Assembly (NCBI RefSeq): GCF_030812335.1
Contig: NZ_JAUSSN010000003.1
Span: 1-64,000, forward strand
Length of the DNA: 64,000 nucleotides
Direction: 5' to 3'
From: Pseudarthrobacter oxydans
GTDB taxonomy: Bacteria > Actinomycetota > Actinomycetes > Actinomycetales > Micrococcaceae
Shown piece after piece: positions 42,918-50,300 of the stretch. A model generated the notes under the pieces. It was given only the letters and a program-made list of their open reading frames with translations. It had not been told where the DNA came from and did no database searches. The position numbers and the translations under genes are program-made. The stretch's first letter is position 1, and the number at the start of each line of letters is the position of its first letter.

Positions 42918-42953
42918 GGGAGGGGCACGGACCTATTGGCCCGTGCCCCTCCC
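42918..42953. terminator. Bidirectional terminator between phosphoribosyltransferase and MHS transporter genes
   Basis: A 13-bp perfect stem (GGGAGGGGCACGG at 42918-42930 with 42941-42953) and a 10-nt loop. On the minus strand it is followed by GTCTTTAAA, serving the MHS transporter gene. Confidence 0.7.
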
Positions 42954-42972
42954 TTGCTTAGCTTGCTTGCTG

Positions 42973-44328
42973 CTAGTGCCTGGCCGCTACATCCGTTGCG
43001 CCATGGCTGACGCCTAGCGGACGGCCCCTGGTTTCCCCGGCCAGCAGGACGCCGGCTGCGGAGATAACGCAGAGGATCATGATGTAGATGCCGATGGAAC
43101 CGGTCCACCCGGTGCCCTGCAGCAGGGCCTCCGCGATGGTGGCCGCGAACGCACCGCCCAGGATGGCGCCGAAGGCGTAGCCGATCGAGATGCCCGAGTA
43201 GCGCACGTTCGCCGGGAACATCTCGGCGTACATGGCGGACATCGGGCCGTAGGACAGGCCCAGACCGATGGTCAGGACGAACAGCGCGACGCCGTAGAGC
43301 AGGATGTTCTTGGTGTCGATCAGGGCGAACATCGGGATCATCCAGGCGAAGACAATGCCGTAGCCGATGAGGAAGGTCTTGACGCGGCCGATCTTGTCCG
43401 ACAGCCAGCCGCCGACCAGGGTGAAGATCAGCCAGCCGAAGGAGGCCAGCGTGGTGGCCAGCAGGATCTGCGCGACCGGCATCTTCAGGGACTTGGTGGC
43501 GTAGGAGATGAAGAAGGCGATCAGCAGGTAACCGGCGGCGTTGTTGCCGATGAAGATCATCGTCGAGTAGAGGACGGCCTTCTTGTGCTTGCGGATGAGC
43601 TCGCCGAGCGGAGCCCTGCTCTCTTCCTTGCGTTCCTGCATCTCCTTGAACACGGGGCTCTCGGCCACGGCGCGGCGGATCAGGTAGCCGACGACGATCA
43701 GCACGATGGACAGCAGGAACGGCACGCGCCAGCCCCAGGAGGCGAAGTCTTCCTTGGACATGGACGTGTTGAGGAAGTACAGCAGGCCGGTGGCGAGGAT
43801 CATGCCGACCGGAACACCGATCTGCGGGTACGCGCCGAACAGTCCGCGCTTGCTCTTGGGAGCGTGCTCGACGGCCATCAGGGCGGCGCCGCCCCATTCA
43901 CCGCCGGCGGAGAAGCCCTGGATGATGCGGAGCAGGATCAGCAGGACGGGGGCCCAGACGCCGATCTGGGCGTAGGTCGGCAGCATGCCGATCAGGGCCG
44001 TGGCGGCACCCATCATGATGAGGGTGAAGACCAGCATGGCCTTGCGGCCGAGGCGGTCACCCAGGTGGCCGGCGACGATGGCGCCGAGCGGGCGGAACAG
44101 GAAGCTGATGCCGATGAGGGCAAAGGACAGGATCTGTGCCAGGCCGGGGTTGGAGGCGTTCAGCGGCGCCAGGAACAGCGGTGACAGCAGCGTGGCTGTC
44201 AGCTGGGCGAAGATGAAGAAGTCGTACCACTCGATGGTGGTCCCGACCAGGGTGCCCGCGAGGACTTTGCGTTCCTCATGCTTGCTGCTGGGGCCCGCCT
44301 CAGAATCGACACGTGAAGTTGCGGTCAT
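42973..44328 (-). CDS. MHS-family MFS transporter (aromatic/organic acid:H+ symporter)
   Basis: 451 aa, twelve membrane helices. The metabolite:H+ symporter signatures are clear: GTTIEWYDFFIFAQLTATLLSPLF at TM1, RPLGAIVAGHLGDRLGRKAMLVFTL, and GFSAGGEWGGAALMAVEHAP. Family members import shikimate, citrate, 2-oxoglutarate or aromatic acids. It lies next to hpaBC on the same strand, with a TetR-type palindrome in its promoter region, so uptake of 4-hydroxyphenylacetate or a related acid is plausible. The substrate is inferred from context only. Confidence 0.9.
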   Translation of the reverse strand: MTATSRVDSEAGPSSKHEERKVLAGTLVGTTIEWYDFFIFAQLTATLLSPLFLAPLNASNPGLAQILSFALIGISFLFRPLGAIVAGHLGDRLGRKAMLVFTLIMMGAATALIGMLPTYAQIGVWAPVLLILLRIIQGFSAGGEWGGAALMAVEHAPKSKRGLFGAYPQIGVPVGMILATGLLYFLNTSMSKEDFASWGWRVPFLLSIVLIVVGYLIRRAVAESPVFKEMQERKEESRAPLGELIRKHKKAVLYSTMIFIGNNAAGYLLIAFFISYATKSLKMPVAQILLATTLASFGWLIFTLVGGWLSDKIGRVKTFLIGYGIVFAWMIPMFALIDTKNILLYGVALFVLTIGLGLSYGPMSAMYAEMFPANVRYSGISIGYAFGAILGGAFAATIAEALLQGTGWTGSIGIYIMILCVISAAGVLLAGETRGRPLGVSHGATDVAARH

Positions 44329-44403
44329 TGGAACTCCGTTGCTGGGGGCAGAGGTACTGCCCGGGGTGGGTGCGGTGCGGATAACTGAATGCCTCTAGCA
44401 TTT

Positions 44404-44421
44404 ACTGATCGAACGGTCAGT
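44404..44421 (-). promoter_or_regulatory. Predicted TetR-family operator before the MHS transporter
   Basis: ACTGATCGAACGGTCAGT, an 18-bp palindrome with one mismatched pair. The ACTGA-YCG-NN-CGR-TCAGT form resembles TetR-type sites such as those controlling phenylacetate genes. It lies 76 nt upstream of the transporter start. No TetR gene is in the window. Confidence 0.55.
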
Positions 44422-44521
44422 TAGTATTCAGAATCTTACTATGAAATGTGTGATAGGGCACACATCCCTGGAAAAAAGCTTTGCCGCGCCCTGGAAGTGA
44501 CGGGAAAGCCTGTCTCCGGGG

Positions 44522-45976
44522 TCAGTCGGTGCGGTTCAGGAACTCCCGCACCCGGGCCCGGACGGGCCCGCGGTCGTAGCTGTTCACCATGGCGCCGGCC
44601 ATCCGGACCGGATCCCCGAAGAAGAAGTATTCGTAGAGCGACTGCCGGCCGGAGAAGCCGGAGACCGAGGCGTCGAAGGCGAGCTTGAACAGCCGGACTC
44701 GCTCCGGGCCGGTCAGCGACTTGCCCTGCAAGTACATCTCGATGTCGGCCCGGGCGTCGCTGTTGACGTCCGCCTCGCCGGGGAGCGCCATCAGGCCGGA
44801 GGCGGAAAACTTGCGGATGATCTGCGGGAAGCGCTGGGCGACCTTCGGGTACCAGTTGCGGGCGGCGTTCAGCGTGGACCACTTCGGCAGCATGACGCCG
44901 GCGTCGTTGAGCTCCGCATCAGCCTCCGAGGCCCGGACCAGCGCCCGGCCGATTTCGACGTCGACAATCAGTTCGGCGATGTCCTCCTGGATGTGCTGGA
45001 AGCCGTCGATGCCGATCGAGTCGGCGAGTTCGGAGGCCAGGCCCAGGAAGAACTCGCTCTTGGCGATGGTGCGGGTGACCACCTGGTGGGTCATCAGGGC
45101 GCCGGCGCCGGTTTCGGAGTAGAAGCCGTTGCACAGCTGCGGGTTGCCGAGCATGAAGATGCGCTCGCTGGGAACGAAGACATGGTCGAAGACCGCGACG
45201 GCGTCCATTTCCTCGTAGCGGGACGCGAGCGGCTCGTCGTGGGTGCTGCCGCCGTTGTACAGGGAGGTCCGGCACAGGTAGCGCAGGCCCGGCGTGTCGT
45301 TGGGGATGGCGAAGGCGTAGGAATACGGGGCATCCTCCGGCGTGCCGCGGAGCACTGTGGAGGGGAAGACGAGCAGCTCGTCCGCGATCGGGGCGATGGT
45401 GGCCAGCATCCTGGCGCCCTGGATAACGATGCCGTCCTCGCGCTCCTCGACAATCCGGGCCGACAGCTGGCCGCCGAGCTGCTCGGAGCCGGAGACGGAG
45501 CGGTTGGCCTGCGGCGGGATCAGCGTGTGCGTGGCAAGGATGTCATTTTCCCGGGCCCACTCGTAGTAGTTGCGGATGTTCTCGCCGAACTTCGGGTCGG
45601 CCTGCGAGAACCACTTCCCGGCGGTGCTGAGGGCGGTGAGCGAGGAGTTCATGTAGTCGCCGGAGCGTCCCAGGAAGCCATTGGAGTACTCGGCCCAGGT
45701 CGAAATGGCACGGCGGCGGCGCTTGAGGTCCTCGACAGTCTTCGGCACCAGGAAGGAGGCGTTGACGAGGTCGCCGCTGGTGGGCGAGGTGTACGTCAGC
45801 GCCTCTTGGTATTTCGGGTCATGCTGCATGTCGAAGAGCCTGGCGTAGGAGCGCGCCACGTTGCGGAACGCGGGGTGCTCGGCGACCTTTTCGCTGACAA
45901 CCTCACCGTCGATCACCACGTGGGGCGTCATGGCGTTGAGTTTGTCCAGGTACTGCTGTCCGGTACGGATACCCAT
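44522..45976 (-). CDS. hpaB: 4-hydroxyphenylacetate 3-monooxygenase, oxygenase component
   Basis: 484 aa, acyl-CoA dehydrogenase-like FADH2-dependent hydroxylase. It converts 4-hydroxyphenylacetate to 3,4-dihydroxyphenylacetate using reduced flavin from HpaC. Family landmarks are the N-terminal GIRTGQQYLDKLNAMTPHVVIDGEVV, the substrate/flavin segment DILATHTLIPPQANRS, and SRYEEMDAVAVFDHVFVPSERIF. The C-terminal helix bundle includes SVSGFSGRQSLYEYFFFGDPVRMAG. Length fits. GAGGAACAACA lies upstream of the ATG. hpaC is the preceding gene (36-nt gap), and hpaE/hpaD lie across the divergent IclR gene. Confidence 0.95.
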   Translation of the reverse strand: MGIRTGQQYLDKLNAMTPHVVIDGEVVSEKVAEHPAFRNVARSYARLFDMQHDPKYQEALTYTSPTSGDLVNASFLVPKTVEDLKRRRRAISTWAEYSNGFLGRSGDYMNSSLTALSTAGKWFSQADPKFGENIRNYYEWARENDILATHTLIPPQANRSVSGSEQLGGQLSARIVEEREDGIVIQGARMLATIAPIADELLVFPSTVLRGTPEDAPYSYAFAIPNDTPGLRYLCRTSLYNGGSTHDEPLASRYEEMDAVAVFDHVFVPSERIFMLGNPQLCNGFYSETGAGALMTHQVVTRTIAKSEFFLGLASELADSIGIDGFQHIQEDIAELIVDVEIGRALVRASEADAELNDAGVMLPKWSTLNAARNWYPKVAQRFPQIIRKFSASGLMALPGEADVNSDARADIEMYLQGKSLTGPERVRLFKLAFDASVSGFSGRQSLYEYFFFGDPVRMAGAMVNSYDRGPVRARVREFLNRTD

Positions 45977-46012
45977 TGTTGTTCCTCCAGTCGTCGTTGA
46001 GCTGAATCGAAA

Positions 46013-46549
46013 TCAGAGCAGGTCTTCCATGCCCAGCTGGCTCTCCGGGATGGTGGTGAACGTACTGTTCGCGTAGGCCAGCGCATCGCCGCTGCGGTAA
46101 TTGAAATCCACGACTTCACCGACATACAGCGTGTGGTCGCCGCCGTCGTATGCCGCCCAGGGCTTGCACTCAAAGTAAGCGAGCACGTGGGACAGCCGCG
46201 GGGCCGTTCCGCCCTCCACCCAGAGCGGCTCGGGTCCGGGACGGCCGGCAAAGTGCATCGCCAGGTGCCGCTGCTCCGCCCCCAGGATGTTGACCGTGAA
46301 GGGCCGGCCGGCAAGCTCGTCGTGGGCCTTCGCGGTGCGGGCGATACTGACGAGCACCAGGGGCGGCTCCATGGACACGGAGGTGAAGGAATTGACGGTG
46401 ATGCCGTGGCGCTTCGTGACGCCGTCAAAGGTCACAATCGCCACCCCGGTGGCGAACCGGCCCAGGCTGCCGCGGAATTGGTGGGCCCGCTCGCCGGGCG
46501 TGCGGCCCGACTCAACCGGGACGGGCCCGGTGCGGGGCTTGGCAATCAT
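46013..46549 (-). CDS. hpaC: Flavin reductase component of 4-hydroxyphenylacetate 3-monooxygenase
   Basis: 178 aa, flavin reductase domain (FMN-binding split barrel): FRGSLGRFATGVAIVTFDGVTKRHGITVNSFTSVSMEPPLVLVSIA, then PFTVNILGAEQRHLAMHFAGR and LAYFECKPWAAYDGGDHTLYVGEVVDF. It supplies FADH2 to HpaB using NAD(P)H. I chose ATG 46549, with AAGGA 6 nt upstream. It is divergent from the IclR regulator, with a palindromic site in the 169-nt intergenic region. Confidence 0.93.
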   Translation of the reverse strand: MIAKPRTGPVPVESGRTPGERAHQFRGSLGRFATGVAIVTFDGVTKRHGITVNSFTSVSMEPPLVLVSIARTAKAHDELAGRPFTVNILGAEQRHLAMHFAGRPGPEPLWVEGGTAPRLSHVLAYFECKPWAAYDGGDHTLYVGEVVDFNYRSGDALAYANSTFTTIPESQLGMEDLL

Positions 46550-46604
46550 CAGTGATCCTTGCGTTGCGTGACGGCTGGATGGGGGGTGCGCATCATCGGC
46601 AGAA

Positions 46605-46639
46605 GTTCTATAATCGAACGAGTAATTCCCATATAGAAC
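46605..46639. promoter_or_regulatory. Predicted IclR operator between hpaC and iclR
   Basis: GTTC-TATAATC-GAAC (46605-46619) is a 15-bp IclR-like palindrome. In addition GTTCTATA (46605-46612) is repeated inverted as TATAGAAC (46632-46639). It is shared by the divergent hpaCB and iclR promoters. Confidence 0.55.
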
Positions 46640-46718
46640 GCTAACGCACTGTAAGGCGGAGCACAAGGGCCGAACGGCGCATCCAGGCTTCCCCGCCGCC
46701 CCCACCTAGGATGGACAA

Positions 46719-47435
46719 ATGACCCCGACCGCCGGCAGCGCCCAGGCTTCCCCTTCCCAAACGTTGTCGCGCGGCATCCGCGCCCTCGAAATCCTGGCCG
46801 ACGCCCAGCGCCCGCTCACCATCGCCGAACTGGCCGACGCCATGGGAGTGCACCGCTCCGTGGCCTACCGCATCCTGCGCACCCTTGAAGACCACTCCCT
46901 GCTGGTGCGCGACGACGGCGGACGGGTCCAGCCCGGCCCCGGACTTGCCGTCCTGGCCCGCGGTGTCTCGCGGAGCCTGCAGACGGCGGCGCTGCCGGAG
47001 CTCACCCAGCTCGCCAACACGCTGATGATGAGCGCCTTCCTCGCCGTCTGGGACCACGCGGAATGCGTCACGCTGGTCACCGTGGATCCGCGGCACACCG
47101 GCGCCACCGTCGTTCAGCACCCGGGCTCCCGGCATCCGATCAGCGCCGGGGCACCCGGGATCGCGATCCAGTCCGCGTTGTCTGAAGAGGAATGGGCCGC
47201 CGCCGCACCCGGCATCCCCTACCGGGCCGAGGCGGCCGAGGCGCGCCGCCGGGGTTATGCCGCCAGCCACGACGAGGTCATCTCCGGCGTGTCCTCACTG
47301 GCCGTACCGGTCCGGGTTCCGGGCGGGCGTCCGGCGGCTCTCGCCGTTGTGTATATCCGCGCCGCGCAGGACCCCGGGGAGGTCGCCGCGGCCCTGGCTG
47401 CGAGCGCCCGGCGCATCGAAAGCCAGCTGGGCTGA
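46719..47435 (+). CDS. IclR-family regulator of the hpa genes
   Basis: 238 aa. The N-terminal winged helix (SRGIRALEILADAQRPLTIAELADAMGVHRSVAYRILRTLEDHSLLVR) is followed by a GAF-like IclR ligand domain (NTLMMSAFLAVWDHAECVTLVTVDP, AGAPGIAIQSAL, GYAASHDEVISGVSSLAVPV). It lies between hpaCB and hpaED, so it probably senses 4-hydroxyphenylacetate or homoprotocatechuate. TAGGAT ends 6 nt before the ATG, suggesting a leaderless transcript. Confidence 0.9.
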   Translation: MTPTAGSAQASPSQTLSRGIRALEILADAQRPLTIAELADAMGVHRSVAYRILRTLEDHSLLVRDDGGRVQPGPGLAVLARGVSRSLQTAALPELTQLANTLMMSAFLAVWDHAECVTLVTVDPRHTGATVVQHPGSRHPISAGAPGIAIQSALSEEEWAAAAPGIPYRAEAAEARRRGYAASHDEVISGVSSLAVPVRVPGGRPAALAVVYIRAAQDPGEVAAALAASARRIESQLG

Positions 47436-47513
47436 AAGCGGCGGGGCACTCCCCTCCGGTCGCGGACTCCTTCCGGGAATGCTTGACAAGCAGCCCCGTC
47501 TCGGGCAGTTTGT

Positions 47514-47525
47514 ATCGTATACGAT
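47514..47525 (+). promoter_or_regulatory. 12-bp palindrome in the hpaE promoter
   Basis: ATCGTATACGAT, perfect, 23 nt before hpaE. A TTGACA at 47483-47488 could be the -35. GntR-family sites often have this GTATAC core, so a second regulator besides IclR is possible. Confidence 0.5.
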
Positions 47526-47548
47526 TTCATACTCAATGAGGAGATGTG

Positions 47549-49054
47549 ATGGCCGAGCACTACATTCCAGACGACCTTCCGACGCGCATCCGCCACTACA
47601 TCGACGGCGAGTTCGTTGACTCCGTCAGCGGCCGGACCTTCGATGTCCTGGACCCGGTCTCCAACACCAACTACGCCACCGCAGCCGCGGGCCAGAAGGA
47701 AGACATCGACCTCGCCGTCGCGGCCGCCCGCAAGGCCTTCACCGCCGGGCCGTGGCCGAAGATGAAGCCGCGGGAACGCGCCCGCGTCCTGAACCGGATC
47801 GCCGACGCCGTCGAGTCCCAGGAGACCCGGCTGGCGCAGCTGGAGACGTTCGACACCGGCCTGCCGATCACCCAGGCCAAGGGCCAGGCGCTGCGCGCGG
47901 CGGAGAACTTCCGCTTCTTCGCGGACCTGATCGTCGCCCAGTTCGACGACGCCATGAAGGTCCCCGGCGCGCAGATCAACTACGTCAACCGCAAGCCGAT
48001 CGGCGTCGCGGGCCTCATCACCCCCTGGAACACCCCGTTCATGCTGGAGTCCTGGAAGCTGGCCCCCGCGCTGGCCAGCGGCAACACAGTGGTCCTCAAG
48101 CCGGCCGAATTCACGCCGCTGTCCGCCTCGCTGTGGGCGCAGATCTTCAAGGACGCGGGCCTGCCCGACGGTGTCTTCAACCTGGTCAACGGCCTCGGCG
48201 AGGAAGCCGGCGACGCGCTGGTGAAGCACCCGGACGTGCCGCTGATCTCCTTCACCGGCGAAACCACAACCGGCAAGACGATTTTCCGCAACGCCGCGGA
48301 GAACCTCAAGGGCCTGTCCATGGAACTTGGTGGCAAAAGCCCGGCCATCATCTTCGCGGACGCGGACCTCGACGCCGCGATCGATTCCACCCTGTTCGGC
48401 GTCTTTTCCCTGAACGGCGAGCGCTGCACCGCCGGCTCCCGCATCCTCGTCCACCAGGACATCTACAAGGAGTTCTGCGAGAAGTACGCCGCCCGGGCGA
48501 AGAACATCGTGGTCGGTGACCCGCACGATCCGAAGACCGAGGTGGGCGCCCTGGTCCACCCCGAGCACTATGACAAGGTGGCCCGGTACGTGGAGATCGG
48601 CAAGACCGAGGGCCGGCTGCTGGCCGGCGGCGGGCGGCCCGAGGGGCTTCCGACCGGCAACTACATCGAGCCGACCGTCTTCGCCGACGTCATGCCGGAT
48701 GCGCGGATCTTCCAGGAGGAGATCTTTGGTCCCGTCGTCGCGATAACCCCGTTCGCGGACGACGCCGAGGCGCTGGCCCTGGCGAACAACACGCGGTACG
48801 GGCTGGCCGGCTATGTCTGGACCAACGACCTGACCCGCGCGCACAACTTCTCACAGAGCCTCGAGGCCGGCATGGTCTGGCTCAACAGCCACAACGTCCG
48901 GGATCTGCGCACCCCGTTCGGCGGGGTCAAGTCCTCCGGCCTCGGCCACGAGGGCGGCTACCGCTCCATCGACTTCTACACCGACCAGCAGGCCGTCCAC
49001 ATCACCCTCGGCACCGTCCACACCCCGAAGTTCGGCGCCGCGGCGGCGCAGTAG
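47549..49054 (+). CDS. hpaE: 5-carboxymethyl-2-hydroxymuconate semialdehyde dehydrogenase
   Basis: 501-aa NAD-dependent aldehyde dehydrogenase. The catalytic Cys is in FSLNGERCTAGSRILV, the general-base Glu in LSMELGGKSPAIIF, and the cofactor loop is ISFTGETTTGK. Its place beside hpaD and hpaBC identifies it as the enzyme oxidising the ring-cleavage product of homoprotocatechuate. I chose ATG 47549 (MAEHY), which has GAGGAG 6 nt upstream. It shares a 16-nt identical leader with hpaD. Confidence 0.92.
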   Translation: MAEHYIPDDLPTRIRHYIDGEFVDSVSGRTFDVLDPVSNTNYATAAAGQKEDIDLAVAAARKAFTAGPWPKMKPRERARVLNRIADAVESQETRLAQLETFDTGLPITQAKGQALRAAENFRFFADLIVAQFDDAMKVPGAQINYVNRKPIGVAGLITPWNTPFMLESWKLAPALASGNTVVLKPAEFTPLSASLWAQIFKDAGLPDGVFNLVNGLGEEAGDALVKHPDVPLISFTGETTTGKTIFRNAAENLKGLSMELGGKSPAIIFADADLDAAIDSTLFGVFSLNGERCTAGSRILVHQDIYKEFCEKYAARAKNIVVGDPHDPKTEVGALVHPEHYDKVARYVEIGKTEGRLLAGGGRPEGLPTGNYIEPTVFADVMPDARIFQEEIFGPVVAITPFADDAEALALANNTRYGLAGYVWTNDLTRAHNFSQSLEAGMVWLNSHNVRDLRTPFGGVKSSGLGHEGGYRSIDFYTDQQAVHITLGTVHTPKFGAAAAQ

Positions 49055-49142
49055 CGCCCTCCACCTGCCACCCCGCCTGCGTCCCCACCGGCGCACCACT
49101 CAATCCCGTCTGCGCCCCCATACTCAATGAGGAGTCCCGATC

Positions 49143-50216
49143 ATGGCCACCGACATCATCACCGCGACCGTTCCTGCACCCGATATCGTCCGCTGCGCCT
49201 ACATGGACCTCGTGGTCACCGACCTGGCGAAGTCCCGCGCGTTCTACGTTGACCTGCTCGGCCTGCACGTGACCTACGAGGACGAGGATGCCATCTATCT
49301 GCGGTCCCTGGAGGAGTTCATCCACCACAACCTGGTCCTGCGCAAAGGTCCGGTGGCCGCCGCCGCGGCGTTCGCCTACCGTGTCCGCACCCCCGGGGAT
49401 GTGGACAAGGCCGAGGCCTATTTCGCCGAGATGGGCTGCCGCACCGAACGCCGCGGGGACGGCTTCGCCCGCGGCATCGGCGACTCCGTCCGCGTCGAGG
49501 ACCCGCTGGGCTTCCCCTATGAGTTCTTCTACGAGGTGGAGCACGTGGAGCGGCTCACCCAGCGCTACGACCTCTACTCGGCCGGCGAACTCGTCCGCCT
49601 GGACCACTTCAACCAGGTCACCCCGGACGTCCCGCGCGGGCGGAAGTACCTCGAGGACCTTGGCTTCCGCGTCTCCGAGGACATCAAGGACTCCAACGGC
49701 GTGACGTACGCGGTCTGGATGCACCGCAAGCAGACCGTGCACGACACCGCCCTGACCGGCGGCGACGGCCCGCGGATGCACCACATCGCCTTCTCCACCC
49801 ATGAGAAGCACAACATCATCCAGATCTGCGACAAGATGGGCGCCCTGCGCATCTCCGACCGGATCGAACGCGGCCCGGGCCGGCACGGTGTGTCCAATGC
49901 CTTCTACCTGTACATTCTCGATCCGGACGGCCACCGGGTGGAGATCTATACGCAGGACTACTACACCGGTGATCCGGACAATCCCACCATCACCTGGGAT
50001 GTGCACGACAACCAGCGCCGCGACTGGTGGGGCAACCCCGTGGTCCCCAGCTGGTACTCCGAGGCCTCCCTGGTCCTGGACCTCGACGGGAACCCGCAGC
50101 CGCTGGTGATCCGCACCGACAGCAGCGAGCTGGCCGTGACCGTGGGCGCCGACGGTTTCGCCTACACCCGGGAACCCGGCGAGGAGCGTGGGTTCAAGCT
50201 CGGGACCCAGCTCTAG
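49143..50216 (+). CDS. hpaD: 3,4-dihydroxyphenylacetate 2,3-dioxygenase (homoprotocatechuate dioxygenase, MndD type)
   Basis: 357 aa, type I extradiol dioxygenase with two vicinal-oxygen-chelate domains. Metal ligands are visible: His in VRLDHFNQV (about 155), His in PRMHHIAFST (about 214) and Glu in DGHRVEIYTQ (about 267). It cleaves 3,4-dihydroxyphenylacetate next to the diol to 5-carboxymethyl-2-hydroxymuconate semialdehyde, the substrate of HpaE. The Arthrobacter globiformis homologue MndD uses Mn(II); Fe homologues exist with the same ligands, so the metal cannot be told. GAGGAG lies upstream of the ATG. Confidence 0.95.
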   Translation: MATDIITATVPAPDIVRCAYMDLVVTDLAKSRAFYVDLLGLHVTYEDEDAIYLRSLEEFIHHNLVLRKGPVAAAAAFAYRVRTPGDVDKAEAYFAEMGCRTERRGDGFARGIGDSVRVEDPLGFPYEFFYEVEHVERLTQRYDLYSAGELVRLDHFNQVTPDVPRGRKYLEDLGFRVSEDIKDSNGVTYAVWMHRKQTVHDTALTGGDGPRMHHIAFSTHEKHNIIQICDKMGALRISDRIERGPGRHGVSNAFYLYILDPDGHRVEIYTQDYYTGDPDNPTITWDVHDNQRRDWWGNPVVPSWYSEASLVLDLDGNPQPLVIRTDSSELAVTVGADGFAYTREPGEERGFKLGTQL

Positions 50217-50220
50217 CCCC

Positions 50221-50300
50221 GGTTGCCCGGTCACTTAGGGTCCTTCCCAGCGCTCAGAGCAGCTCCAAGTGACAGGGCATCCGCGGGTTCGTGGGGTCAG
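50221..50300. repeat. Dispersed TGACAGGGCA repeat, copy B
   Basis: TGCCCGGTCACTT (50224-50236) and its complement form AAGTGACAGGGCA (50267-50279) face each other with one mismatch, followed by GGGGTCAG. The core TGACAGGGCA is the same as at 30569 and 30600. It again lies between convergent genes. Confidence 0.75.

Noticed and set aside
41198..43897. A very long minus-strand open frame (about 899 codons) antisense to the E2-like, hydrolase and phosphoribosyltransferase genes
   Set aside because: It has no recognisable domain, shows the Arg/Gly/Pro-rich composition of a GC-driven shadow frame, and covers well-supported genes on the other strand.
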